The notes under the pieces are model-generated. The model had not been told where the DNA came from. It saw only the letters and a program-made list of their open reading frames with translations, and did not search any database. Shown piece after piece: positions 1-8,669 of a DNA stretch of 48,986 bases; positions within the stretch are counted from its first letter, which is position 1; each line of letters starts with the position of its first letter. The stretch lies in the NCBI GenBank assembly GCA_020851995.1, contig JADZBO010000154.1:1-48986 (forward strand). Direction: 5' to 3'. The position numbers and the translations under genes are program-made. Origin of the DNA: Burkholderiaceae bacterium. Lineage in GTDB: Bacteria; Pseudomonadota; Gammaproteobacteria; Burkholderiales; Burkholderiaceae_B.

Positions 1-689
1 GGGTTGTCTACGAGATGCGCAGCCACGAGGGCCGCATCGTTGGTGCCGGCCGCGTCCTGGCACTTGAGTTCACCAACCGGGGCAAGAAATACGACGCCGT
101 CTGGTATTCCGCGGACGGCATCTCGGGCGGCTATTACAGCCTTGAAGGTGAAAGCCTTCAGGGCGCGTTCCTGCAAAGCGCACTCAAATTTTCGCGCGTC
201 AGCTCGACATTCGGTATGCGCAAAAGCCCCATGCACGGCGAGTGGGAAGGACACGCAGGGATCGATTACGCAGCCCCCACCGGCACGCCAATCCACGCGA
301 CTGCAGACGGCGTGGTCGAGGTCGCAGGCTGGAGGAGCGGCTACGGCAACACCGTCATCATCAAGCATCGCGGCAAGATTTCCACACTTTACGGACACCA
401 GAGCCGGCTGGCCGAAGGTATTACCGCGGGTACCCGCGTAACCCAGGGTCAGCTGATCGGTTATGTCGGATCCACGGGTTGGTCAACGGGCGCACACCTG
501 CACTACGAATTCCGGATCAATGACAAGCCCGTCGATCCGCTGTCCGTAGCGATGCCGGAATCCCAACCGATTGAACCTGCAATGCGTGATGCATTCGCTC
601 TTGCCACGAGTGCTTATCGCCAGCAGCTTCAGGTGTTGGCCTCGTTCCAGGACAACGTGCCGGACGTCAGCAACGTCGCCAGTCGCTGA
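1..689 (+). CDS. M23 family metallopeptidase, C-terminal part (5' end outside window)
   Basis: The open frame runs in from the left edge (first full codon at 3), so only the C-terminal ~229 residues are visible. The region from about 195 to 545 encodes a LytM/M23 peptidase domain. It has a GHAGIDYAAPTGTPI block (zinc ligands His and Asp), a GYGNTVIIKH strand, YGHQS, and the closing HLHYEFR motif (HxH, third ligand and catalytic His). Family members are periplasmic zinc endopeptidases that cut peptidoglycan cross-links, or inactive EnvC/NlpD-like amidase activators. All expected ligands are present here, so an active enzyme is likely. A signal or LysM region would lie upstream and cannot be judged. 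anmK starts 6 bp after the stop, so the two cell-wall genes are probably cotranscribed. Confidence 0.9.
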   Translation, partial: VVYEMRSHEGRIVGAGRVLALEFTNRGKKYDAVWYSADGISGGYYSLEGESLQGAFLQSALKFSRVSSTFGMRKSPMHGEWEGHAGIDYAAPTGTPIHATADGVVEVAGWRSGYGNTVIIKHRGKISTLYGHQSRLAEGITAGTRVTQGQLIGYVGSTGWSTGAHLHYEFRINDKPVDPLSVAMPESQPIEPAMRDAFALATSAYRQQLQVLASFQDNVPDVSNVASR

Positions 690-695
690 GCCAAG

Positions 696-1850
696 GTGCC
701 CGACGCAGTCCGCTACATTGGCCTGATGTCCGGCACCAGTCTGGATGGTGTCGACGGCGTGGTTGCGTGCTTTGATTCTTGCGGTCAGCCTACATTGCTG
801 GGTCGCGCAAGCGCACCCTTCCCCGAACCCCTGCGAAGTGAATTGCTCGCGCTGAACAGCCCGGGCGATAACGAACTCGCGCGTGCGGCGATCGCATCCA
901 ATGCACTCGCAACACTTTACGCCACCGTCGTCAGGGATATATTGAGATCGACTGGCCTGACATCACGCGACATTGCTGCAATCGGCGCGCACGGACAGAC
1001 GGTTCGCCACCAGCCCGGACTCGGGTACACCATTCAGCTCAACGCCCCGGCGCTGCTGGCCGAACTCACCGAAATTTCCGTTGTCGCCGATTTTCGTTCC
1101 CGCGACGTTGCCGCCGGCGGACAAGGGGCACCGCTCGTTCCCGCCTTTCACGCGGGCGTATTCGGCTGCGACCACACACGGGCCGTGCTGAACCTTGGAG
1201 GCATCGCCAACATCACGGTGCTGCGTCCGGATCAGCCTCCAATCGGGTTTGATACCGGTCCGGCCAACGCGCTCATGGATCTGTGGTGCCTTGAGCATAC
1301 CGGCAAGCCGTTTGACTCCGATGGCCTCTGGGGCGCACAAGGCGTTGTGCAACCTGATCTGCTCGATCACATGATCCTTTCCGAACCGTGGTTCGCGCGG
1401 CCAGCGCCGAAGTCCACCGGGCGGGATCTTTTCAATCGGGCATGGCTCGATTCGCGCATCGGCCAAATCGCGTCTGACCGCGCAACGGTTGCGGGAAAGA
1501 TCCACGGGATCAGTCAGGCGGGCGCTCTGTCCGCCGTGGATATTCAGGCGACGCTGCGCGCGCTCACGGCGCGCACTGCCTGTGATGCAATCCTTCAGGC
1601 CGCGCCTGAAGTCACGGAGGTATTGGTCTGCGGCGGCGGTGCGCGCAACCCGGCGCTGATGGGGGAACTGGCAGCAAAGTTGCCCTGCGCGGTGAGGGCA
1701 ACCGACGCGCTCGGAATCGGCGCACAAGATGTCGAGGCGCTGGCTTTCGCGTGGCTTGCCTGGGCACACGACAACAAAACGCCGGCAGGCTTGCCGGCGG
1801 TCACAGGTGCGCGAGGACCACGCCTGCTTGGCGCAACCTGGCCCAAATAA
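696..1850 (+). CDS. anmK: Anhydro-N-acetylmuramic acid kinase AnmK
   Basis: 384-residue protein of the usual AnmK length. It starts with GTG at 696, six bases after the peptidase stop. The N-terminal MSGTSLDGVD (residues 11-20) is the ATP-binding signature of the family. GFDTGPANALMD carries the probable catalytic Asp186, and VCGGGARNPALM near residue 312 is the second nucleotide-binding loop. AnmK cleaves the 1,6-anhydro ring of anhMurNAc and phosphorylates it to MurNAc-6-phosphate in peptidoglycan recycling. Its position directly after an M23 peptidase fits a wall-turnover role. It converges on erpA, with 11 bp between the stop codons and no obvious terminator. Confidence 0.96.
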   Translation: MPDAVRYIGLMSGTSLDGVDGVVACFDSCGQPTLLGRASAPFPEPLRSELLALNSPGDNELARAAIASNALATLYATVVRDILRSTGLTSRDIAAIGAHGQTVRHQPGLGYTIQLNAPALLAELTEISVVADFRSRDVAAGGQGAPLVPAFHAGVFGCDHTRAVLNLGGIANITVLRPDQPPIGFDTGPANALMDLWCLEHTGKPFDSDGLWGAQGVVQPDLLDHMILSEPWFARPAPKSTGRDLFNRAWLDSRIGQIASDRATVAGKIHGISQAGALSAVDIQATLRALTARTACDAILQAAPEVTEVLVCGGGARNPALMGELAAKLPCAVRATDALGIGAQDVEALAFAWLAWAHDNKTPAGLPAVTGARGPRLLGATWPK

Positions 1851-1861
1851 GTATCAGTCGG

Positions 1862-2230
1862 TCAGACGGAGAACGAAGATCCGCAGCCGCAGGTGGTCGT
1901 GGCGTTCGGGTTACGAATCACGAATTGCGACCCTTCAATGTCTTCCTTGTAGTCGATCTCGGCACCCACCAGATACTGAAAGCTCATGGGATCCACCAGC
2001 AAGGCCACGCCGTTTTTTTCAAGCGTCGTGTCGTCTTCGTTGACGTCTTCGTCGAACGTGAATCCATACTGAAATCCCGAGCAACCGCCACCCTGCACGA
2101 AAACGCGCAGTTTGAGGTTGTCGTTGCCTTCTTCAATCAGCAAATCTTTTACCTTGGCGGCTGCAGCATCCGTAAAGATGATCGCGGCTGGCGGGGCCTG
2201 AAGGTCGACTGACTCTATTGCGGTACTCAT
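1862..2230 (-). CDS. erpA: A-type iron-sulfur cluster carrier ErpA
   Basis: 122-residue A-type carrier. The three invariant cysteines are visible: Cys50 in GGGCSGF, and Cys114 and Cys116 in the C-terminal CGCGSSF. The acidic start and the long [16 protein letters not shown] core fit ErpA rather than IscA, though this subtype call is by resemblance. ErpA passes [2Fe-2S] or [4Fe-4S] clusters to apoproteins in the cytosol. An AGGAG ribosome-binding site lies six bases before the ATG. The upstream gap holds a probable promoter and IscR box. It is divergent in role from its neighbours, but the anmK-erpA-DUF6776-argC order is one I recognise from Bordetella-type genomes. Confidence 0.95.
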   Translation of the reverse strand: MSTAIESVDLQAPPAAIIFTDAAAAKVKDLLIEEGNDNLKLRVFVQGGGCSGFQYGFTFDEDVNEDDTTLEKNGVALLVDPMSFQYLVGAEIDYKEDIEGSQFVIRNPNATTTCGCGSSFSV

Positions 2231-2294
2231 TGTTGACTCCTGTCCTGCTAAAGGGACTCACCACGCTTTCCCGGGCCGTTGGCCGGGCAAGGCG

Positions 2295-2324
2295 CTTATA
2301 CCTGACTAATAAGCTCAAGTTTAA
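2295..2324 (-). promoter_or_regulatory. Candidate erpA promoter with IscR type-1-like box
   Basis: On the minus strand TTAAAC (2324-2319) and TATAAG (2300-2295) form a sigma70-like pair with an 18-bp spacer, 65 bp before erpA. On the plus strand 2298-2322 begins ATACCTGACTAATA. This matches the first 14 positions of the type-1 IscR consensus (ATASYYGACTRWWW) exactly. The second half, ending CTCAAGT, is weaker, and I count about 21 of 25 positions overall. The box covers the spacer, where a repressor would block polymerase. IscR control of erpA is known in E. coli; here it is inferred from sequence only. Confidence 0.5.
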
Positions 2325-2341
2325 CGCAATCGACAACAGCG

Positions 2342-3076
2342 TTAAAGATCAACCCTTCTTGATGCAAGGATAATTTCCCCTTCGACCACGCGCACAGTCA
2401 CCGTTAGGGGGGTAAAGCCCTCAGGAACGGCCAGCAGCCCCTGACCGCGCTGAAACTGGTCAAACTCAAGCTTTAGCACATCCGGAGCCTGGTCGGCGGA
2501 AGGCGTGCCAGCCTGGCTTGAGGACGATGCGCCCGGCACGGCTGCTTTGATCTGCGCCTGCAAGGGTTTGAGCACGACGGTGTCCGATCGCCCATCGCGC
2601 AATCCGGTGGCGACGAACTGCAGCGAACCGCTGAATCGCTCACCCGGTTTGCCGCTGCGCATCAGAAGCACCCGAAAACTGAGCCCATCCGCCTGCGGCT
2701 GAACCTCGAAGGCCCGCACATCAATCGACCCCTGGGGGCCGGGTGGCAATAACTGCTCGTAAAAAGCGAGCTTGTCACGCATCAGTCCGAGATCTTTTTC
2801 AGCATTTTGCAGGGATCGCTCGAGGCCAATCCGTGCGGCGCGCTCGACAGCCAATTCGCCCTGCGTTTGCTCGACCCGGCGAGTGGCCGCCTGCAGTTGC
2901 GCATCCCACTCGAGTGCCGCCTGACTGCGGGCAGCGCGCTCGCTCTTGAGTTGCAGGGCCAGATCCTCGTTGCCCGGCCGACCGGCCACATAGGCACCCA
3001 CAAGGGCACCTGCGCCGGCGAGCACAACGGCGCCTGTCACCCAGGAGAGAATGGTTCGGCCGATGGAAAGCGACAC
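2342..3076 (-). CDS. DUF6776-like inner-membrane protein with coiled coil
   Basis: 244 residues from a GTG start. One N-terminal transmembrane segment (about residues 10-31, rich in Ala/Gly/Val) is followed by a heptad-like, charged coiled coil (about 37-110: LALQLKSERAARSQ, RVEQTQGELAVERAAR, LMRDKLAFYEQLL). A beta-rich C-terminal domain (about 115-244) follows. This is the layout of the proteins called DUF6776 in Burkholderiales. The function is unknown. No enzymatic motif is visible, and a periplasmic scaffold role is only a guess. It starts 14 bp after argC on the same strand, so it is probably cotranscribed with argC, and it stops 111 bp before erpA. Confidence 0.75.
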   Translation of the reverse strand: MSLSIGRTILSWVTGAVVLAGAGALVGAYVAGRPGNEDLALQLKSERAARSQAALEWDAQLQAATRRVEQTQGELAVERAARIGLERSLQNAEKDLGLMRDKLAFYEQLLPPGPQGSIDVRAFEVQPQADGLSFRVLLMRSGKPGERFSGSLQFVATGLRDGRSDTVVLKPLQAQIKAAVPGASSSSQAGTPSADQAPDVLKLEFDQFQRGQGLLAVPEGFTPLTVTVRVVEGEIILASRRVDL

Positions 3077-3090
3077 AGGCGAAAGTGATC

Positions 3091-4152
3091 TCAGGGCAGA
3101 ATCGCGACCTGGTTCAGGCCGGTCGTCTCCGGCAAGCCAAACATCAGGTTCATGTTCTGGACCGCCTGGCCGGCGGCGCCCTTCACGAGGTTATCCTGGA
3201 CTACAAGGATGATGAGCCGATCGCCATTGCCGGGCCGTTGCAGGGCAATGCGCACCGTGTTGGCCGCACGCACGGAGCGGGTTTCAGGCAGGCTGCCAAA
3301 GGGCATCACATCGACGAAAGGCTCATTCGCGTACCGCGTCTCGAAGAGCGCCTGAAAATCGACACCGCGCGCCTCAGGAAGGATCTTGACGTAAATCGTG
3401 CTCAGCATGCCGCGCACCATCGGCACAAGGTGCGGTACGAACGTCAAACCGACATCGGTTCCCGCCATCTGATCCAGTTGAGCCTTGATTTCCGGATGGT
3501 GGCGGTGACCGGCAACCCCATAGGCTTTGAAATTATCGCTGGCTTCGGAAAAGAGCGAACCGACCTCAGCCTTGCGCCCCGCGCCGGAGACGCCCGATTT
3601 TGAATCCGAAATGATGTCGCTCGTGTCGATCAGCGGCGCACCGCCCAACAACGGGGCGAGTCCGAGCAAGATCGTTGTCGGATAACAGCCCGGATTACCC
3701 ACGACCCGTGCTTTAGCGATCGCCTTGCGGTTGAGTTCCACCAGGCCGTAGGCGGATTCGGCAAGAATATCGGGGCATTCATGCGCCACCTTGTACCACT
3801 TCTCGAAGACCGCGACGTCTTGCAGCCTGAAATCAGCGGCCAGGTCGATCAGACGCACATTGGCAGCCAGGAGTTCTTTGGCCTGGTTCATCGCGACACC
3901 GTGGGGCGTGGCAAAGAACACCACGTCACAACCGGTCAGCGGCGCCTTTTCAGGGGTCGAGAAGGCGAGCGTCACGTGACCGCGCAGGTTGGGAAACATG
4001 TCGGCCACGGCGAGCCCGTCTTCCTTGCGCGAGGTGATGGCCGTCAGTTCTGCATTCGGATGCTGGGCCAGGATACGCAGCAGTTCGACACCCGTATAGC
4101 CGGTGCCGCCGACGATGCCGACCTTGATGCGTTGCGAATTACCTGTTGCCAT
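3091..4152 (-). CDS. argC: N-acetyl-gamma-glutamyl-phosphate reductase
   Basis: 353 residues. The Rossmann loop [10 protein letters not shown] (12-21) binds NADP, and NPGCYPT carries the catalytic Cys156. [16 protein letters not shown] and the [11 protein letters not shown] block are typical of the longer ArgC type. The enzyme makes N-acetylglutamate semialdehyde, the third step of arginine synthesis. A GGGAG ribosome-binding site sits nine bases before the ATG. The leader (4153-4293) has a CGCCGG/CCGGCG hairpin at 4177-4194 and a weak promoter whose -10 is GATAAT (4220-4215). It therefore may be transcribed separately from rpsI, which ends in a strong terminator. Confidence 0.97.
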   Translation of the reverse strand: MATGNSQRIKVGIVGGTGYTGVELLRILAQHPNAELTAITSRKEDGLAVADMFPNLRGHVTLAFSTPEKAPLTGCDVVFFATPHGVAMNQAKELLAANVRLIDLAADFRLQDVAVFEKWYKVAHECPDILAESAYGLVELNRKAIAKARVVGNPGCYPTTILLGLAPLLGGAPLIDTSDIISDSKSGVSGAGRKAEVGSLFSEASDNFKAYGVAGHRHHPEIKAQLDQMAGTDVGLTFVPHLVPMVRGMLSTIYVKILPEARGVDFQALFETRYANEPFVDVMPFGSLPETRSVRAANTVRIALQRPGNGDRLIILVVQDNLVKGAAGQAVQNMNLMFGLPETTGLNQVAILP

Positions 4153-4293
4153 TGAAGTGTGCTCCCGAAAATACCGCGCCGGAATACCCCGGCGGGTCGA
4201 ATGCCTGAATTGGAATTATCCCACGCTTGTTTTACGGTTTGACTGAGCCGTGACGTTGCTGACACAGCACGCAGCCAGCCAGCGCTGGCCCAC

Positions 4294-4330
4294 AAAGCAG
4301 AAAGGCCGCGCTGGGCGGCCTTTCTGCTTT
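4294..4330 (-). terminator. Terminator hairpin after rpsI
   Basis: A perfect 16-bp inverted repeat: AAAGCAGAAAGGCCGC (4294-4309), a 5-base loop, then the exact complement (4315-4330). It starts 35 bp after the rpsI stop codon. The A-rich and T-rich arm ends give the U-rich tail. A second hairpin with CGGAATCC/GGATTCCG arms (4331-4352) lies between it and rpsI. This is typical of the end of a ribosomal-protein operon. Confidence 0.85.
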
Positions 4331-4365
4331 CGGAATCCGCGGAGGGATTCCGGTGCAACGGTCGA

Positions 4366-4758
4366 TCAGCGCTTGCTGAACTGCTTGCGGCGTCGGGCTT
4401 TATGGAAGCCGACTTTCTTACGCTCGACTTCGCGGGCATCGCGTGTGACGAGACCGGCTTTCGAGAGCGCGGGCTTGAGCATCGCGTCGTAGTCGATCAG
4501 GGCACGGGTGATGCCGTGGCGCACCGCGCCGGCCTGACCGCTTTCGCCGCCACCGTGGACGTTGATGTGAAAGTCGAAAGAGGACAGGTGGCCGGTCAGT
4601 TCGAGCGGCTGGCGCACGACCATGCGACCCGTTTCACGGGCAAAATACTCGTCGACAGGCTTGCTGTTGACGACGATCTTGCCCGACCCTTTCTTCATAA
4701 ACACGCGAGCCACCGAAGTCTTGCGGCGGCCGGTTCCGTAATTCCAATTACCGATCAT
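4366..4758 (-). CDS. rpsI: 30S ribosomal protein S9
   Basis: 130 residues, the standard bacterial length. The N-terminal [15 protein letters not shown], the central [19 protein letters not shown] and the C-terminal [11 protein letters not shown] are diagnostic. The C-terminal tail of S9 reaches the P-site tRNA and ends in the conserved SKR. The gene starts 9 bp after the rplM stop codon, the usual L13-S9 operon. A strong terminator follows. Confidence 0.99.
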   Translation of the reverse strand: MIGNWNYGTGRRKTSVARVFMKKGSGKIVVNSKPVDEYFARETGRMVVRQPLELTGHLSSFDFHINVHGGGESGQAGAVRHGITRALIDYDAMLKPALSKAGLVTRDAREVERKKVGFHKARRRKQFSKR

Positions 4759-4767
4759 GGCCTGTCC

Positions 4768-5196
4768 TTAAAACACGAGGGGCTGGGGTTGCTGGGCTGA
4801 GTGCGGGTGCTCTGCGCCGGCATAAACCTTGAGCTTCTTGATCATCGCGTATCCGAGCGGACCCTTGGGCAGCATGCCCTTGACCGCTTTCTGGATCGCG
4901 CGACCGGGGAAGCGCTCTTGCAGCTTGGCGAAATTGGTTTCGCGAATGCCGCCCGGATAGGTCGTATGACGGTAGTACATCTTGTCTTGCGACTTGTTGC
5001 CCGTAACGACGATCTCGGAGGCGTTGATGATGACGATGTAATCGCCTGTATCAACGTGCGGCGTGAATTCCGGTTTGTGCTTACCACGCAAACGGTGTGC
5101 GACTTCGCTGGCCACACGACCAAGGACTTTGCCCTTTGCGTCGATCACGAACCAGTCACGCTTGACTTCATGCGGCTTGGCCACAAAGGTCTTCAT
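4768..5196 (-). CDS. rplM: 50S ribosomal protein L13
   Basis: 142 residues, the same length as the E. coli protein. It contains [43 protein letters not shown] and the [18 protein letters not shown] block. L13 is an early assembly protein of the large subunit. The ATG is preceded by AGGA with a seven-base spacer. The 135-bp leader carries a hairpin (5218-5240) and a good promoter (5331-5360). The operon is rplM-rpsI. Confidence 0.99.
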   Translation of the reverse strand: MKTFVAKPHEVKRDWFVIDAKGKVLGRVASEVAHRLRGKHKPEFTPHVDTGDYIVIINASEIVVTGNKSQDKMYYRHTTYPGGIRETNFAKLQERFPGRAIQKAVKGMLPKGPLGYAMIKKLKVYAGAEHPHSAQQPQPLVF

Positions 5197-5217
5197 GATT
5201 GGATCCTAGTCAATAAC

Positions 5218-5240
5218 CCGGTCGGGACCATCCCGACTGG
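5218..5240 (-). other. Leader hairpin upstream of rplM
   Basis: GTCGGGA (5221-5227), loop CCA, TCCCGAC (5231-5237); outer bases 5218-5220 pair with 5238-5240 (one G-T). In the rplM transcript this stem lies 21-43 bases before the start codon. L13 operons in other bacteria are autoregulated through leader structures. Whether this hairpin does that here is speculation. Confidence 0.4.
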
Positions 5241-5330
5241 CTCCCCAGCCCACCGCAGACTACGCCAAAGCGTTGTTAAATCCGCCCGTGCGCACTGATT
5301 GATTCCGCAACTGATTGGGGAAAGCCTTTG

Positions 5331-5360
5331 ATTCTACAATAAAAAGCGAGGGAGCGCCAA
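5331..5360 (-). promoter_or_regulatory. Probable rplM-rpsI promoter
   Basis: On the minus strand TTGGCG (5360-5355), an 18-bp spacer and TAGAAT (5336-5331) give a sigma70-type promoter, 135 bp before the rplM ATG. The -35 matches at four of six positions and the -10 at five of six. It overlaps the terminator hairpin of the upstream dctP-type gene. Confidence 0.55.
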
Positions 5361-5373
5361 CTGGCGCCTCCCC
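5341..5373 (-). terminator. Rho-independent terminator of the TRAP solute-binding gene
   Basis: Read on the minus strand, GGGGAGGCGCC pairs with GGCGCTCCC (one bulged base) across an AGTT loop, followed by TCGC and a T5 run (5345-5341). It lies about 50 bp after the dctP-type stop codon. Its descending arm and T-run double as the -35 and spacer of the rplM promoter. Confidence 0.75.
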
Positions 5374-5420
5374 CTGTTGACAAGGCACCGCTCCCGCGAT
5401 GCCCCGGACATGGCGTCCGA

Positions 5421-6518
5421 TTACTTCTGGCGGGCGATCGCCGCGCCGATGAACTGATCGTACGAAGCCTCCGCGACCCTGAACCAGGGTACCTGGGTAT
5501 CGCGGTAGCCCATGTAGTTTTCGAGCATGGCCTTGAACTTGGGATCCTTGGCTGAGAACTCGGCGTAGACCTTGTTCGACGCATCCCACGAGGCTTCAAG
5601 CACCGCACGCGGGAACGGACGCAGTTGCGTACCCTGCGCCAGCAGACGACGCAACGCCGTGGCGTTGTTGTTGTCGTAGCGCGCGGTCATGGTGACGCTG
5701 GCGGCACGGCTGGCAGCATCAATGATGGTCTGATAGTTCTTGGGCAGCTTTTCCCACTCGCCCTGATTGACGTACAGCGACACCTGCGGGCCGCCCTCCC
5801 ACCAACCCGGGTAGTAGTAATACTTGGCCACCTTGAAAAAGCCGAGTTTCTCGTCATCATAGGGTCCGACGAATTCGACCGCATCCAGCGTGCCCTTCTC
5901 CAGCGCCGGGTAAATGTCGCCCGCCGCGATCTGCTGTGGCACCACCCCAAGCTGCGACAGCACTGTTCCGGCAAAGCCGGCAGTGCGCATCTTCAGACCC
6001 TTGAGGTCTTCGACGTTCTTGATTTCCTTGCGATACCAGCCGCCCATCTGCACGCCGGTGTTGCCCAGCGGGAAATTGACGATGCTGTAGGGTTTGTACA
6101 TTTCGCGCGTCAGCTTCATGCCATCGCCCTCGTACATCCAGGCGTTCATCTGGCGCGCGTTCAGGCCGAACGGGACTGCCGTGTCGAAGCAGAGGATCGG
6201 ATCCTTGCCGTAATAGTAATAGCCGCAGGTGTGACCCATCTCGACCGTGTTTTTCTGCACCGCATCCAGCACCTGAAGCGCAGGCACGATTTCGCCACCT
6301 GGGAAATTGCGGATGCTGAACTTGCCGCCAGTGGCTTCATTCACGTATTTGGAGAAGAGTTCGCTGGTACCAAACAGTGCGTCCAGGCTGCGTGTAAAGC
6401 TCGAGGCCAGGCGCCAGTTCAGCGTGGGCGCATCCTGCGCAAACACGGGCGCGGCTACTGCCGCGGTGCCCGCGACTGCGCCGACACTGGCTTTCTTCAG
6501 AAACGAACGACGTTGCAT
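5421..6518 (-). CDS. TRAP transporter solute-binding protein, DctP/TakP-like, Tat-exported
   Basis: 365 residues from the ATG at 6518, chosen because AAGGAGA lies six bases upstream; an in-frame start 48 bp earlier lacks this. The N-terminus MQRRSFLKKASVGAVAG with cleavage after PVFA is a twin-arginine signal, so the protein is folded before export to the periplasm. The mature part has the DctP fold features EIVPALQVLDAVQKNTVEMGH and GLKMRTAGFAGTV. It also has the TakP-type DAVEFVGPYDDEKLGF segment and a YYYPGWWEGGP motif. TakP relatives bind 2-oxo acids with a cation, but the substrate here is inferred. No TRAP membrane subunits (DctQ, DctM) are nearby, so the partner permease must be elsewhere. 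It ends in its own terminator. Confidence 0.88.
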   Translation of the reverse strand: MQRRSFLKKASVGAVAGTAAVAAPVFAQDAPTLNWRLASSFTRSLDALFGTSELFSKYVNEATGGKFSIRNFPGGEIVPALQVLDAVQKNTVEMGHTCGYYYYGKDPILCFDTAVPFGLNARQMNAWMYEGDGMKLTREMYKPYSIVNFPLGNTGVQMGGWYRKEIKNVEDLKGLKMRTAGFAGTVLSQLGVVPQQIAAGDIYPALEKGTLDAVEFVGPYDDEKLGFFKVAKYYYYPGWWEGGPQVSLYVNQGEWEKLPKNYQTIIDAASRAASVTMTARYDNNNATALRRLLAQGTQLRPFPRAVLEASWDASNKVYAEFSAKDPKFKAMLENYMGYRDTQVPWFRVAEASYDQFIGAAIARQK

Positions 6519-6702
6519 GGAGGGTCTCCTTGTTGGCGTTCCGGCACTATGTGACGCCGGTTCCACGGAATATTACACCGTGCCCGCCGCAGCAAGGTAG
6601 TGCGAGCGAAACGTGCGCGTGACCTGTGTCAACCCCGCCGATCCGGAGCAGCGATCGGCCTGGGGTCTGGCACCGAGGGGACACGCTTCAAATATGGCCT
6701 GG

Positions 6703-8073
6703 TCAGGTGCCGGCAATCGACATCTGCTCGATCAGGATCGACCCCGTTGTCTTGCTGCCGCGCGTGATGGTGTCGGCGCCCACGGCAACAATCTGGCGGA
6801 ACATATCCTGCAGATTGCCCGCGATGGTGATTTCTTCGACAGCATGCTGGATCTTGCCATTTTTGACCCAATAGCCAAACGCGCCGCGCGAGTAATCGCC
6901 TGTCACATAGTTCACGCCGCGACCGATCAGTTCGGTCACCAGCAGGCCAGTGCCCATTTTGCGCAACATCGCGTCAAGGTTGTCACGCGATCCTGTCTTC
7001 GACGAAGTCAGCGCAAGGTTGTGCGACCCGCCTGCGTTGCCGGTCGTGGTCATGCCTAGCTTGCGCGCCGTGTAGCTCGACAGAAAATAGCCCTGCAAAA
7101 CTCCGCCCCGGACGACGTCGCGCGCCTGGGTCCGAACGCCCTCCTCGTCAAAGGGTGAGCTGCCCGCCGCCCCCGGGATGTGGGGGTCTTCGCGGATGTC
7201 GATGTGCGTGGGGAACAGCTCGCGACCCAGGGAGTCGACCAGAAAACTGGCTTGCCGGTACAACGCCCCGCCGCTGGCCGCCTGCGTCAGTGCGCCGATC
7301 AGCCCGAGCGCGAGCGGTGCTTCGAACAGCACCGGATAATGACCCGTCGGGATTCTGCGCGCCGAGAGGCGGGCCAGCGTGCGTTGCGCCGCGTAGCGGC
7401 CCACATCGGCCGGATTGGCCAGCCTGGCCGGATCGCGGTCGCTGGCGTACCAGTCGTCGCGCTGCATCTTGCTGCCGCGTCCGGCAATCGGCGCCACCGA
7501 GAAGCTATGGCGCGAATAGGCGTAGCCGTCCAGAAACCCCCGCGTGTTGCCCAGCACGAAGTGTCCTTCATGCGTGTCGACCATCGCGCCCTCGGTGTTG
7601 GTGATCTGGCGGTCGACGGCGAGCGCCGCGCGCTCGGCCTCGATCGCGATTTCGGTGGCTTGCTGGACCCCGATTGCCCAGGGATGGTGCAGAGAGAGGT
7701 CGCGGCGCACATCGCTGGTGGCCAGCGCATCGGCGTCGGGCAATCCTGCTGCGGGGTCTTCCGCCGTGTAGCGCGCGATATGCCAGGCGGCTTCGACGGT
7801 CTGGCGCAGCGCAGCGGGCGAAAAGTCGGAGGTCGACGCCGAACCACGTCGCTGGCCGGCGAACACGGTGATATCCATCGAGCGATCGCGGGTCTGCTCG
7901 ACGGTTTCCACCTTACCGCGCCGCACAGAGACCGCCAGCCCCTGGGCCTCGGACACTTCGGCAGCGGCATCGGTGGCGCCGAGTTCGGTCGCATGCGCAA
8001 GCGCGCGCGTCACGAGCTCCTCGAAGACGGGGCGGTTTTGGGTGATCGGGAGCGGAGAAAGTGTGGTTGTCAT
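6703..8073 (-). CDS. pmbA: TldE/PmbA family metalloprotease
   Basis: 456 residues from the ATG at 8073 ([12 protein letters not shown]). An in-frame extension upstream runs into the yjgA gene and is ignored. The N-terminal domain has [22 protein letters not shown]. The C-terminal half has the family blocks [23 protein letters not shown] and [11 protein letters not shown], and the final [23 protein letters not shown]. TldE is the non-metal-binding partner of TldD; the heterodimer cleaves unfolded peptides and matures some ribosomally made peptides. No tldD lies in the window. The head-to-head arrangement with yjgA, 35 bp apart, is the same as in enterobacteria. Confidence 0.95.
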   Translation of the reverse strand: MTTTLSPLPITQNRPVFEELVTRALAHATELGATDAAAEVSEAQGLAVSVRRGKVETVEQTRDRSMDITVFAGQRRGSASTSDFSPAALRQTVEAAWHIARYTAEDPAAGLPDADALATSDVRRDLSLHHPWAIGVQQATEIAIEAERAALAVDRQITNTEGAMVDTHEGHFVLGNTRGFLDGYAYSRHSFSVAPIAGRGSKMQRDDWYASDRDPARLANPADVGRYAAQRTLARLSARRIPTGHYPVLFEAPLALGLIGALTQAASGGALYRQASFLVDSLGRELFPTHIDIREDPHIPGAAGSSPFDEEGVRTQARDVVRGGVLQGYFLSSYTARKLGMTTTGNAGGSHNLALTSSKTGSRDNLDAMLRKMGTGLLVTELIGRGVNYVTGDYSRGAFGYWVKNGKIQHAVEEITIAGNLQDMFRQIVAVGADTITRGSKTTGSILIEQMSIAGT

Positions 8074-8108
8074 ACATATCCATGGGCGTGAGGCTTTATG
8101 ATAGCCGC

Positions 8109-8669
8109 ATGACACACGATTTTCCCGATGACGCCGACGACGGTCCCGGCTACGACCCCGATCGCCCCAGCAAGTCACAAGTCAAGCGCGAGATGCACGC
8201 GTTGCTTGATCTCGGACGCGAGCTGATCGAGCTTTCCCCTGAAAGGCTGAAACAACTGCCACTGGCTGAGCGGCTGTACGAAGCGATCCGACTGGCCCAG
8301 CGCACCCCAAGCCGGGAAGGCCTGCGACGCCAGGTCCACTACGTCGGCAAACTGATGCGCGACGCACCCGCGGACGAAATCCGCGCCCAACTCGACGAAT
8401 GGAAAAACGGGTCGCGCAAACAGACTGCCGCACTCCATCACCTTGAGGCACGCCGCGATAAACTGCTGCGCGATGACGATGCGCTGACCGCCCTGCTTTC
8501 CGAATATCCCCAGGCCGACAGTCAGAGACTGCGCACAATGATCCGTGAGGGCCGCAAGGAACTCCTTGCGAACACCACCTTGCGACCCGGGCAGGAACCA
8601 CAGCGCAAACATTACCGGGCCCTGTTCCAGGCGCTCCGTCAACTTCAGGACCCAGACGCACAACCATGA
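8109..8669 (+). CDS. darP: Ribosome-associated protein YjgA/DarP (DUF615)
   Basis: 186 residues from the ATG at 8109 ([12 protein letters not shown]), close to the 183 of the E. coli protein. An acidic N-terminus is followed by an all-helical, highly charged domain with [43 protein letters not shown] and [11 protein letters not shown]. These are the hallmarks of DUF615. DarP associates with late 50S precursors and helps shape the peptidyl-transferase centre region. It overlaps the next gene by four bases (ATGA), and divergent pmbA lies 35 bp away. Confidence 0.95.
   Translation: MTHDFPDDADDGPGYDPDRPSKSQVKREMHALLDLGRELIELSPERLKQLPLAERLYEAIRLAQRTPSREGLRRQVHYVGKLMRDAPADEIRAQLDEWKNGSRKQTAALHHLEARRDKLLRDDDALTALLSEYPQADSQRLRTMIREGRKELLANTTLRPGQEPQRKHYRALFQALRQLQDPDAQP

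Noticed and set aside
6519-6702. TTGACA on the minus strand and a GCCGATC/GATCGGC hairpin between pmbA and the TRAP gene
   Set aside because: No -10 at a sensible distance from the TTGACA, and the hairpin lacks a T-run; not strong enough to list.
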